Assembly: GCA_030141605.1 (NCBI GenBank) | Contig: JAQGDQ010000158.1 | Coordinates: forward strand, 124,001-188,000 | Direction of reading: 5' to 3' | Origin: Tubiluchus corallicola | Lineage: Eukaryota; Priapulida; Priapulimorpha; Priapulimorphida; Tubiluchidae | DNA length: 64,000 nucleotides | Shown: positions 1 to 13,115 of the stretch, one piece after another | Layout of the letters: each line of letters begins with the position of its first letter | How positions within the stretch are numbered: position 1 is the stretch's first letter | Notes under the pieces: model-generated | What the model was told of the DNA's origin: nothing | What the model saw: the letters and a program-made list of their open reading frames with translations, nothing else | Database searches by the model: none | Position numbers and translations under genes: made by a program

Positions 1-859
1 ATTTCCACAATAAAGGAAAACTGTCAATAATCACTGTATTTTTATTAGATTAATATATCAACTAGAAAGCCCGTTTCTCTGCTCATTTTTGAAATGTAAC
101 TTTAAATGAAACAAGTAAAAACAGTAAAGAAATGCAGTTTGAGCAGAGCTGCTACAATGTGTATTGGCAATTGTGAACAGAGGTGTGAGAAATTCATGAT
201 GCAACATGCATTGCGATAGCACTAATTCTGTCGTACTCCCTTTCCAACAATAGCTTTTGTTATACAGCTTCGCACAATGCAAACAGTAACCGAGGAGTCG
301 GGAACCAAAAACCAACTAATTATCCTCTTAGATAAAATATCAAAAAACAGCAATGTCCTACTAAAATTTAGATGTAAATACAGGCTCTGCAAAGAAACAA
401 AACAACAATTGAGGCAGTATAGTAGGTAACACAGTTCACAGCCCAATGACAAATGCCCTTCTACAAATATAACAAGGTCACTGCCTCTTACACACACTAG
501 ACTCATCAATATTATACCTTACTGCTAAATATTTTTCTGTTTAAACTATTGTTTTCTCCTTAAAAACTGTTTCACCTGTGTACTGAAAGGCATCACAGCT
601 TTACTCCATTAGACTTGTACAAACCCAATCTTTTCTATTATTTTTTTAAGTAGTTTTGTCATTATTAGGTTAAGTAGGTTTTCATGACAGGAAGTTTGTA
701 GCATGCTCTCTGTGTGTTGTGCAATGTGTTACTGTATAATATTACCAAACCTGCTGAATTAGTAAATATTATGGTATTCTGCAAACACGTTTTCACATTA
801 TGCCGCATAATATAGCTAACAATTAAGAATGTTCTTAATTCTTCTGAAATTAAACTTAC
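1..859 (-). other. Partial UBR4 intron at the window edge
   Basis: Exon 18 ends with a GTAAGT donor at 859-854. I translated the rest to position 1 and saw no block resembling the next UBR4 segment, so the following exon should lie to the left of the window. The sequence is ordinary AT-rich intron. Confidence 0.6.
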
Positions 860-3800
860 ATTTTTGGCGATTTTCTCAATTCCACAAGTAGGACAGCAGA
901 TTTGAGCAGAATCAGTTTCTTTTGCATCAGAGGGAGTGTGTGAAACAGAAATAACAGCAGCTGGAAGTGTTCCACATTGACATCTGGAAAACAAAGATGG
1001 ACGTTACATGCAATCAACGGTATAAATGTAAAACTAATTAGAATAGAATTCAAAAATATGTTTGAAAGATGCAGCAAGAAAACTAAAACGAATAATGCTA
1101 CAAGTGTGAAAATGATAATCAACACTTAGCGCTGTATTTCAGACAGTAATTAATTATTAAATGTTCTTTAAAATTCTTGAAGTATTGAAGATGGTGTCTT
1201 AATTTTAGAATGCCCATTTGCCACATAAAAATACCTTCCATATTTTCCAGCATAACATTATCTGCATTCTCTACTCCATTCTTCAGCGCCTCCAAAAATC
1301 TCTCCCAAATGTTGATGATTGCAGCTTCGCTCTCGCTGTTTAATCGATCTCTCTCCCGCTGTTGCCACAGCACCAGAACCTGAGCCAATAAGCTCAAAGT
1401 GCGGGGGTAAATTTGCAACGGCCAGTCAGCTTTGGACATTAAGCTTACTCCAAGTTGAGTTAAAAGCACATCCTTGCAATAAAATATAGGCGATGAAACA
1501 TCCAAGGAGTAGAGACAGTACAAGCCCCAGATACATAACGAATAATTATAAACAACAAACCATACTGCAGTCCATAAAGTGGGACTCAAACTGCATTTCA
1601 TGACTTGACACAAGTACAAGCATAAGAACCAGTATATCTCAACTGCATTCCTTGAATAACTTTGTAAAACTTGTAACTATTAAAAGAATTACACAGGTTT
1701 TATACTGACTCAAGTGTTACTATTTAAGCTTTACTGAAATCATTTGTAGCTGTTTTATAATCCTACATTTTAATGAAATTCTACAAATACAAAAGTGACA
1801 AAAACTGCTAATTAAAAAAAGAAAAACAATTACTGATATTGAACATTAAATTATTATGAGTGCATGAAACCTCTGTTAATTTTATGTATTCCGGTAATTT
1901 TTTACGCTTTCTCCATAAATCAAGTTATCATCACCAGGTCTGGCAAAACTGCAGAAAACACGACGTACCTGATGAGCCTCAGTCAGGATGTTAGTAGCAA
2001 TGAGGTTATGATTAAACCTGGCTACAGCACAACTGAAGTCTTCATAAACACCGGCTGTAAAAAATGTTGGAATGATTGTTTTTTAAATAAATGAAGCTTT
2101 AAAAAGATTGTTTTTTTGTAATTTTTGTCAAAACCTTCTTCGATATGAAGTAACATTTCTTTAAAGTACGACTCCATGATCATGTGCTTCTACTGTACAG
2201 GTAGTGGTCGACTTACAACCACAATAAGTTCTGGCGGATTGACCATAAGATGAATTGGACGGCGCCTATGATAAATTTATCAAAACAGATAGAGATTTAA
2301 AGTTAATTCGTTTGAAAAAATAGAAGGAAATATGAGTCATAGTTGATTTTATATAATTAATAATTAAGTTGAGGTCGGATCGTAACGTCCAACAGTCGTA
2401 AATTACATAGGTCATAAGTCGATAACTACCTCTATACTTCAAAATATTTGCAGCATTAGTTAGGAAGTACCCAAATATAACTAGAACAAACAGTCTGTAA
2501 TCATCCAAACAAAAAATTTCTTTCACATTTTCTTTTTGAAAATTATAAAATGTCTTCCAATCTTCGTGAGTTTCAGATTTACTTACTGCATGTTTCTCTG
2601 TCTAAATCACGAACAACACTGGCTAAACTAGCCATGTGAGGCTCCCCAAATGATGATCTGAAAAAAACATGCCATAAAAGGTAGGACTAGGATGTGTGTT
2701 CAATGCCACCCATAGCTAACTGTTTAGGAAAATTTGATATTATTAAGATAACTAATAAGTCATGATAGAATAAGTTAGTCCAATAATGAAAAGCTTATGC
2801 AAAAGTTAAACGAAACTGTAGAATAACTCAAGCATAAATAATATACGTCCATCCAACCCACTATTCCTAAACAGTCTAGTCACTATTTAAGCAACTTAAG
2901 CTAACTTAACAGATAAACAAATAAAATAAATAGATAAACAAATAATTAAATAAATAAACAAATAAATAAATGATAAGAATAAATAATAAAAATACAAGTT
3001 ATCACAAATCCGAAGTTTTTGTTGATAATGACATACTAACAGGAAATGTACACCTTGGCAATGATCTTTTGAAGAATGTCAAAATACTGACATTAAAGCT
3101 TACTTGTCGTTCGTAACATGTTCTTTCCTTATTATTTCTTTTACTATATATATATATATATATATAGTATATATATCTCAATTTCAAAATTGCTAATAAA
3201 AACTACACGTTAATGAAATGAAACTTGGTTTTCTTACTCCTACTATTCTAACTTTCCATTGCATTTTTTTATGTCCATGAAACATGTGACTTGTAGTGAG
3301 ATGAATAATGACAAAATCAAAACAGAAGTATAACTCTAATAACTACAATACAATTTTGTAGTATCAGCATAATTGTATCTTACAGAGAAACAATATCTAA
3401 CACAGAGAGCTGAACAAGAATGCTATAAACTTACCTGACATATTCTTTAATTGCGCTGTGGTTTGTATTCAGAAAATGGTGATGCATAAACTGCATGATA
3501 TCCGTTGCTAATGTTATATACTGAAATAAACACAATTAGCGTAAAACGAGTTTCAATTACATTAAAGATATCTAGTAAGTCATAGTAAAGATGTAATTAT
3601 TGAGTAATTATGTACGTCAACTACATTAATGTAACTTAGCAAACGTTTTAATATTTGTCACCTTCAAAACCCTTAAGGTCAACATTATTACAAAATGCTA
3701 ATTTGTTTTTATTTCTTAACAGTATTTGATTATGTTTCAGGAATATCACAAACTCATTGATTAAGTGCCTGTTTGTTTAAAAGCTACTGTAATTCTTGTA

Positions 3801-6800
3801 TCATGTAAGGCTCCTGCATTATTTGAGCGTAACATTTATAATAACTCTTGTATCACGTTAAATATTCTGTTCTTCCGGTGGCTGCCATGTCTGAGGTCTT
3901 ACAGGTTTTTGTGGCAGGCTCCTTCACACATTGTCACGTTGTATGTGTAATACGTTACGTCGAATATTGTCAAAATAAATTGTCTACTACTACTACTAAT
4001 TCGAAAGTAACAGAATGTACCAAATACAGACTCAACAAAAGCCTGACAGCCATAATAATTATCTTAAAATTTCTTACCCCCTCGGGTTCCTGCTTGTCGG
4101 GTAATATTATAGGCGAGTCCCCATGTTGAGTTTTAGTGGATTTACTTTCTGTGCTTGGAGGAGCAACTGTTGAGATGGTCTTCTCTGGTTCGTGAGGAGA
4201 CACAGTTGATTCAAACCACTGCCCAAATATTGGTTCATTATCTTCATCTAAAAATGTTCAACGTACATTGTGTAAACAAAAGCAAAATTCTGTCAACTAT
4301 AAACTGCTGGGAACCATACATTTCAATGTGAGTTAAATGAAATACAAGCTATATGACTATGTCTATACATAACGAAAATCTGCACAAACCATCATCGGCA
4401 CTACTATCGCCATCTGTGCTGCTGAAATCATCTTCATAGTAAGTATTTGAATCAGTTGAACTAGCCGTATCACCATCATCCATGCACTTGTGTTGTTTCT
4501 TCAGCATATACGCCTGTAAGTACACGGTATGTCAATGATTAACCTAGAACTATTTCGTTTGCTATCCAAGTTTGCAAGATTTTTAGAAAATGTTTGGAAT
4601 CACACAATAACTGCATTTATTAAGCATAGCACAAAAAACACTATAACTATACACAGAAACAACAACGATACATGCACAGTGTAATTAACACATTGGGTAA
4701 TTCTCCAAGCTGTCAGTGAGAATTCACAAATATTACAATGTGACACACAGATGTTTTAATAATTAAAATATTTATGTATACAAATGCAGTTACATTAGTC
4801 AAATCACTACTGTAGTTTAAAGTCCATGTATCACCTATACAGATCCTGTAAACGTTTTATACAAGAAATATGTAAAAGATTTGATACATGTAAACAATAT
4901 AGAACAAAAAATTATATGAAAAATAAAAATGCTTATATTACAGATGGAAAATACAATGTTCCAAGCAATTCTGACCAAATTTTCAATAAGTTTTTTCAAA
5001 ATGCAAAGCTAATCGCTTCAAAAATAGTTTAATAAATGATTATATTTGCAATCACCTTTTTGTAACTTGTCGTGAACAAGTTGAAGAGAAAATTCGTCAT
5101 ATTGAAGCCCGACATTAAAAGTTTGATTCTTTGCCAAGCGGTGAAGTTTCCATCAATTGACGATGCATTCGCTGGTGGAAGATCAAGTTCAGCCTGGAGA
5201 TAAAAAAGTTAACAATTTTTATACGCACGTATCCATTAATCTTTTGCTGTTTTGTACTAATATATAAAATGAAAATAAAGAAGACAAAATATAATAATGA
5301 TATTTTAACTTTCAAATGCATTTGAGCCAGATTACTAGTTGCTATTAGGACTAGGGAAGTCCTAAGCAGACAAACTTGTACGGTAAATCAGTATTCCTGT
5401 CGGAACATTTACTGACTGTTGAATACACAGTCAAAAAACTAATTACCCTTCTTCTCTGGACTCATATGAACAGTGAAAAAACTAAACTTCTGTGGACCCA
5501 TATGAACCCTCATATATGTTCCCTTGGCTTAAAGAGGCACAAGTCAACATTTTGCTTAGAATAAATCATAAAATACGAGCAGATAAATTTTCTTCACCCC
5601 ACCCTAAAAGGGACAGATAGAATTCAATGAGGAAAAGGGATTGTTAATGTCCACATTGGAACGAGTCACTAGGAAAACAACTTGCTAAAACTAACTAGGT
5701 GTGCAAAAGTTAAACGCCAAGCTACAGTGTGTTCAATCAGACACAGAAAAACCCAAATGAAAGGTAACTGAATAGAGGAGACGTTTTTTTCTCATCTGCG
5801 AACCTTAGAAGAAAAACATTCTGCATTAAGATCCTCCATCAAGTAACCCAGGAGAGTTATAGCTTTCGATGCCAGTGCCAATGAGAGAACACCCAAAGTC
5901 TGATGTCTGAAAGAAAGAATTATAGTTTCTTCAAAAGTCTCAAAAACTTGCGTGATGTCTTGTTGAACGTAAAAGCAAAATTACACGAGTAGAAAAATTG
6001 TAAGAAACAGATATGTTCAAATATAACATCTAAGTTCATTTTTACCTCATAGACTGAACATGCAGATCTGACAAACTGCCCTTAACAAACGATTGTTTTA
6101 TTAATTAAAATTATTTGTTTAATATTCAAATATTCCTAACACTATTCCTGACCTAAATATTCAAACATTCAGTCTGTTGAAAAAATAAAAGTCAAGGCAG
6201 GTGATTTAATGAGTGATATGTAAAAAGGTGTCCTAATTATTTTTGTTTAAAAAAGTACAACACTATGTAACGAGAACAAATTGCGCAAATGAAAAATTAG
6301 CGAGAAAATAAATGAATGAAAAACAATAAAAGTACATAAAAATTATCAATGTAAAAACTCTCTTTAGTCTTTTGCTACATTTGAATGAGCAACATTTGAA
6401 GACATGATGTAGCGAGCAGGAAGACAACTTTTTTGTAAATTCCACAAATAAGTACTAAAGAAAAAAAACTCTTGAGAATTATTGAACAATGTATAGTTTG
6501 TTGATAAACTTTCCAGCTGTTTCTAGTACAAGATGCACAAAAAATAATGAAACAAAATCACATACATCTTTCCAGCCTTGTTGCTACCAGCAACATCTTT
6601 CTTCATGGGTGAGCCAGGCTTCATCTCATCCTTTCCTTTGGCTCTCTCTACTATGGATGATGGGCAGACAGACAGACTAGCATGCAAACCACGAAGCAAT
6701 CTCCAAGCACCAAGCATGTAGAAATTCTGAAGATTCTGAAAACCAGCATTAACATTTAAATAAAAACAAAAACATTTGGGAATCATAATACAAAACAGAA

Positions 6801-9800
6801 ATAAGCATGAAAATACAGTAACATGGATAATGATAAAAGAAATAATGTTTCATATTGTCAACATCTACAACGTGACTTGTTGGCTAAAGTATTATAACAT
6901 GACGCCAGCTTTACTTACATGTCCACCAGCCCTTGTTGAGTTTTTGATTGAAGCAGCCAAAGTATTATAATTGTCAAGCTAAAAGATGTAAAAGGACAAT
7001 TAACAGCAATCACATTCATGTAACAGTCAATACACAATGTTGTACAATGGTAAGAATCTATCACCAAGAAGTGCTCATGTTCTCATAAATGAAAATGGAC
7101 AATACATAGTCCCAAATGGACTAAGACAATGTAATACAATTAGCACCTTTTGTGGAAATCATAACATGTTATGAAAATTTTAGACGTGGTCACAAAAATG
7201 GAGAACAAGAAAATCACTTAGTAACGCCTAAGGTTATTACGACCGATTCTGCAATACTTTCAACAAGTTACCAAAAAATCAATGTATGCACAGCAAAGAA
7301 AACTTAAACTCCTCATAACGAAACACAATTACTATATGTAACTATATCGATGATCCATACTAACACTTTTCTGGACAATGGTCAGTGCATGTTGGTCACT
7401 CTCCGCATCATCCTTCACAGCACCACTGACTCCTTTAATCTGCGCTGAGGCAGCTACAGTCAGGATGTTGTTGCTAGCGGCAACAGCAAGTGATGCATTT
7501 AGGCCAGCCGTAACCACGGAAACAATTTTATCCAAGCGTTTGGTTGTGAGTGGTTCTAAGACGGGAAGGCTGAGAACTCTCCATACAACATGTATGTCAC
7601 TTACTATATGCTGTAGGCTGAAATGAATTTAATAATTTAAGCACGATGCCTCAAAATGCTAGAGAGCTGAGAATTTTTTCTCTACTTTGTATATAAATTT
7701 ACTAAAGATAAACCAAAAACAATTGACACTTACAAACTAATTTTTGCTAAGAACATCTTTCAGAGAAATTCATATTCTCATCGCATCCATAGAAATGAAG
7801 CAACTAGATATTGGTACTGACTGTATATAATTTATGTATGCATTAATTTTATTTTATTCACTTTACTCATTTATTTTGTTTTACATTTACAAGTTCTAAA
7901 TTTTAAAAATCTGTGCCGTTTACAGAAAAAGATTAAATAACCATTAAACATTTCAGGATGGATAAAAGATGTAATGCAATAAGACTGAAGGAGGAAATTT
8001 TTTAATAAGAAATAGTCAAGATCTATAGCATTGATAAATTGCTAAAGAAAATTGCAGTAATTGGCCTAGGTTTACAATTTAAAATACAGAGATCTGAAAT
8101 GAATAAAATTTATAAAATAAAATTAACATCCCCATAAACACACTAGAATCATACTAATGCATAGTTTTTCTTTTCAATTTTATGAACTTGGTGACAATAT
8201 CAAGCACAAAAACATCTATTTTTGAACTTTCTTAGCAAAAAATTTGTGGATAAGCTAATTTGTTTGTAGTTTAACTTGTTAAATTTATACACAAATTGGG
8301 CAAAAATTCTCCTATCTCTATAGCACAAAGGGCTTACTTTTTCGTGTCTACCCTGTATTTATATACACACAGTGTAATATTCAGATTTCTTACAATGACA
8401 CAACAGACATTTGGCAAACATGTTAAATATGATAGCTAGCAAAGCATGAACCAAACAACTGAGAAACAACATAACATAATGTGCCACTTTTCAAAGTCAA
8501 GACATTTCAAATTTAGTAAAGCTTCTGTGAGATTTTCTAATTTGATACCTGTTTCTAACATTCATAGCATCACTGAGAGTAGCAGGTAACACCGGTTCCA
8601 ATTTCATGTATTTTGTTAAATAAGTCAAGTTAGTGCACGTGTCCAGCAAAACATTGCTAGCATCAAGCTGTTGCAACACAACACCTATGCTGTCAACAAA
8701 CTGACTCTGTAAAACAAATGAAATAGAAAGTATTGAAAAAAATAAATAAATCTAGTAAATGGCAAATAATCTTTATTGTCATTCAGCAACCCTCAAATGA
8801 ATAACAAATAATGTTGAGTCACTGTTGTACATTTTAGTAATCCATGCCTAGGTCTCTGTATGTCAATAACTAACTTATAGCAAACCTAATATACACAGTT
8901 TAGGAATAAGATGGTCAATCACAGAAACATAGCCTCAAGAAATAGTCACTAACTTGTAACTGTATTGTTAAGCTGCAACATGTTCAAAATCAAGCCATAA
9001 AAGTTGCTATCAAAATGGGAGATTCTAGGTTTTGAATCCCTGAAAATTCTGTTCTACTAACATCCAATTCAACATAGAATTAAATTTAAACAGGTAGTTA
9101 TACTGTAATGTCTTCATGACGTAGCTGCTCAATACCTATATGTAATTGTACGTTAAACAAGCATTCGTATAGAAGATCGGCTTCTTGTTCTGAAAATCGT
9201 GTTTTTCTGAATGAGTCATTTTATAGATGTAAAACTTTTGCAGATCAATCATTTTTCATTGCAAGCCCAAAAGAATGAAACCTCCTTCCAGATGCTACTT
9301 GTAGCTAAGACCCTTAATCAAGTTTTAGGAAAAAAATGAATTCATCTGTATTTACCTTTTAATTAAAAATTCATTGTCATTTTACTAGTGTGGTCAATTT
9401 GCATTTAATGTATGTACTATATAGAATCACATTTGTTTTTATTTTGTGCAGCCACCTGTGTTTAATGTACCACTGAGTATGTAACCTAGGAATGGCCGTG
9501 TTAAGTGTACTAATAATAATAATTTACTACTTAAGTACTTAAATTACAGCCATACTAACAAAGTCACATACTCCTTCTAAATAACAAACAAAATATGCTG
9601 ATAACAAAACCTGTACTCTTTCTGGCACACCACTAAAGAGACATTACAAAATAATTAATGTGATAAGAAATGTGCTCTTAAGAAAATGTAATTTTCCTAT
9701 TCATTTCTTATCAATGTCAGGTATTAACATTAAGAAACAAAACCGCTAAAGATATTTAAAACTGACTTATTGCAATGAACAAAAAATTACTGCTCATTAG

Positions 9801-12800
9801 ACCTAGATTTCCTGGTTGCACTAATATTCCATCAAAAAGCACTAGGCATGTCTCTTCAGTCTGCATACAAGTAGACTTGCCTGAAATTTGACATGTCTCT
9901 AAGGCGCAACTTTTACTGTTACACAATAATTCAATGCTAAGGTACAATAAATATACGGTAATAGCAAACAGGGCATACATTTTTCAGTTACGTACAGTAA
10001 GTCTATGCTTAACGACACCCCACTTGGTGGCATTGTGTTCTAACGGCGATTTTAGCCTTGTTTTAAGCACTACATCTTGTTTACTGCGCTTGCACTCCAT
10101 AAATGAAGCCCACTGCTTAAGCCATATCACTGTATGGTTATTATGCTGGTAATAATTTGCCCAACTTAACTGATACCAAGTAGTCATACCGTGATGATTC
10201 ATTGTTTTCAAAAATTTAGACAAAATTCTCTAGTTGACAAAATGTTCTCAAATTGCACAGTTAATTTTTGCTACATTTACCACATTTAGCATATTAGCTA
10301 TAAAAATGTGTAAACGACCTACACAGTGAACGCAGCTCAAATGTAAGAGGAGATGTAGCAAACGCAAAGCAGTGTGATAAAGAAATGCTAGCTAAAAAAA
10401 ATCTAAGCAATCAACCCGAGATTTTTATAAAAAAAACAAAAATGGGCAAAGAAAGGGAGGAAAAATAGCTGAAGGAAAGCAACCTAAAGAGAAAGGGCCT
10501 ATGTTTCAAAATTAGATTTTAGTTTTCACACTTCAGTGACTCATCAGCTTTTTAATTAAACAAACAGGTAATGTATAACTGCAAGCAATAAACCCTATAA
10601 AGTGTTTAATTTATGAACCAAGTGTTATTGATTTTTCTCCTGCAACATAATTGAAGACGTACATAGCCGAGCACTATTGATTTTTGCTCCTGGAACACAA
10701 ATGAGGGCTTTCAGATTATATCTTATGGAAAACATTGTTTTGTTTAGCAACGTTTCACTTAACGACACGTTTTGCTGGAACGTATTGAACATCGACAGAT
10801 GTAGATATTTATTTATTTATCTCCTCATTAACACCGGAAAACAAATAGACCATAGCCGCTAGAATTATTAATTAATCATGTATAAAGGAAATTGCTAGGG
10901 GATGCAAGAGAAAGGGTAGTGAAAGAACAATTGGACATCAAGTCAGCTATACTTTACACTAGCGTTGTTAAGAGAGGACTTATAGTAAAACATTGTTCAA
11001 GGCACAACTTTTTTGTCACACACTTCAGGAAAAATAACATGTCATAAATGTTTGCTAATCCAAACATTAAATCGTACACCAATACAAAAAGCAATGTTTG
11101 ATTCAACAAAAGAGCAGTCAAGAAATGTAAGCTGTTGAGAAAAGATGTGATTACATACAGTGGCAAAAGAATACCAGGAAATCCAGATTTTGTTGAAACA
11201 TCTACGGAAGCTCGTGAACTTACATGGACTTCTCTGCTAGGGTCAGCGATGTGAACGATCGTTGTGTCTCCATCGCTGTTCACACTTTTAAATGGTTCTT
11301 CTTCTTTATAACGAACTTTCCGCTGACTATATATAGGCGTGGTTAGCTGATCAGTCAAACAACTGACCATGTCCAGACGTGAAACACGCTTCGTACTTTC
11401 CTTTCTTTGACCTGAAGGTTCATTTTTCTCAATCTTTTCTGCAATGAAATTTAGTACACAGAAATTTGAGATTTCTGTAATAAAATATGCTCAAACATAT
11501 TTAAACCTATTTTGAAACACAACTGCAATTTTTTTTATTTTTACTGTCAATCAAACACAACTTATCAAAAAAGCCAAACATTTTATTATATGCACATTGC
11601 AAACACACAATTTATTTACAATACCAATATAGAACTAATGACACAGACAACAAAATGTACATGATGTTTTTTCAACTCCAGTAATCAGATGAATTTTCTG
11701 GCAATTGAAGAATTGTATATGCCCATTTTGAGGCTCAAATAACAATTAAGACAATGCAAAGACGACTGCAATAAAAATAATCATGTACATAAAGACATAA
11801 ATAACAATAAAGTGAAACGAATTACCCTCGCCTCGTGTTTTGACATGTTTTGGTAGCTTTGCTGTTTTTACTACTTGGGTTAGAAGCTGTATGTCTTGTT
11901 TTTGCAGCAATCCTATTCCTTTATACAGTGCTTTTATGAGTATAACCAGCTGCTTCTATGGTAAAAACAAAAACAATACAGGAAAATAGCATAACTTTTG
12001 AAAAATTTTGCAGAAACTAAAAGATGGGAGTAGCTAGTCATACACTATATTAATCAAGATAAGATGAAGTAGCAGCTAACATATCATACTGTAGCTAAAG
12101 TAACGTTTCATGAGTTTCACAAAAATGGCAAATAACACATACCTTGCTGAGGGCACAGAGAGCTACCGGATGCTGTAAACGAAGCAAGAAATACTGAATC
12201 AAGATCTTGCATGCTGCAATAACATCCACCATAGAACCTTTTGTAACTGTAAGCATAATATTTACAATTACCAATAAATTTCCCGTGCAATAGGCCTGTT
12301 GTGGTAATCAAGGATTTCACTACAACCCTACTTTTCTCTAGAAAATATGCATGCTAAGAACAGTTGTATGACCGACTGAGAATTAAATATTTGTCTTCGC
12401 AACCAGAAATCAAAAAACAAAGAATCTAATCACTATGGCACTTACCATTAGCAGCATTGGCACTGATGTAGTGTGCAGAAAGAGCAGCAAATGATGAATA
12501 GAATGGCTCCTCGTCATTTGCATGAGCCAACAATTCAGATTCACTAAAAAGCAGTCAATGTTGATTAGTCAATTTAAAATATCACTCAAATATATTTTAC
12601 TTTTAAAACTATTAAGGAAAGAAAAGTAAAACAATGACTGATGTGAAACACCTTCGTTGTCCTTTTGTGTTTAGAATTGGTGACAGTTTTGCTATCAAAC
12701 ATGTATAGCTTCATCCTGGACACCTGACGTGCCCAAGTGAGGGCGTGCAGGCCTGTATTTTTTCGTAAAAGGTGCCAGTACATGTGCGGTTACTAGGAAT

Positions 12801-13115
12801 GTGAGAGTGACATCAAATATTGTTGGAACACAATAACGCCGTTAAACGATGACATACTGTGACTACAGCCAGTAGTGCTGCGTAGATGCCGAGTCTGTTG
12901 GCTTCAGCACAGAATGACTTGACGTTTAGTGATTACTGATAGAACGATTAAAAAACCTCAGCGGTTTAGCTAGTATACCTTTTCAAAATGGAGTTCACCA
13001 GATCTGGTACGTCGTTTTTATTAAAACCATTGTATATGGCAGAGCTGAGCGGTTTAACACAATGAGCCCATTCAATCCCTACATTAACAGGCATATTATT
13101 TGACGCCGCCATCAT
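860..13115 (-). CDS. UBR4: UBR4 (p600) E3 ubiquitin ligase, amino-terminal 18 exons, 3' part beyond window
   Basis: Giant N-recognin ubiquitin ligase of the N-degron pathway, cytosolic, about 5,000 residues in animals; only the helical-repeat amino-terminal ~817 residues lie here, and the UBR box and catalytic carboxy-terminus are off the left edge. Exons in gene order: 12979-13115, 12446-12543, 12143-12237, 11826-11952, 11224-11438, 8549-8706, 7365-7617, 6919-6978, 6566-6735, 5804-5906, 5056-5193, 4390-4513, 4078-4247, 3435-3520, 2587-2657, 1969-2054, 1235-1472, 860-983. All junctions are GT-AG and the reading phases join without a break. Family matches include ESELLAHANDEEPFYSSFAA (exon 2), SLPVLEPL and ATIVQK-like LTIVQKS (exon 7), NFYMLGAW (exon 9), STDSNTYYEDDFSST (exon 12), NEPIFGQWFE (exon 13) and DVNVEHFQLLLFLFH (exon 18). 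The ATG at 13115 has an in-frame TAG four codons upstream; a second ATG follows immediately. Seen: exons and splice sites. Known: family identity. Inferred: expression and function. Confidence 0.95.
2198..2432. mobile_element. Mariner-like MITE in a UBR4 intron
   Basis: About 235 bp with imperfect terminal inverted repeats: CAGGTAGTGGTCGACTTACA at the left, and the complement of the right end reads GAGGTAGTTATCGACTTATG. Both ends are flanked by TA, the target of Tc1/mariner transposons. No transposase ORF is present, so it would be a non-autonomous element. It lies between UBR4 exons 15 and 16 on the transcript. Confidence 0.6.
3145..3176. repeat. (AT)n microsatellite
   Basis: A run of TA dinucleotides with one interruption, in a UBR4 intron. 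Confidence 0.9.
9990..10860. repeat. Degenerate MITE-like sequence in UBR4 intron 5
   Basis: Two places in the longest UBR4 intron carry the same core, CTTAACGACAC (around 10006 and 10757), each in locally less AT-rich sequence. This resembles the terminal motif of short inverted-repeat elements, but I could not define ends or a target duplication. Confidence 0.25.
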
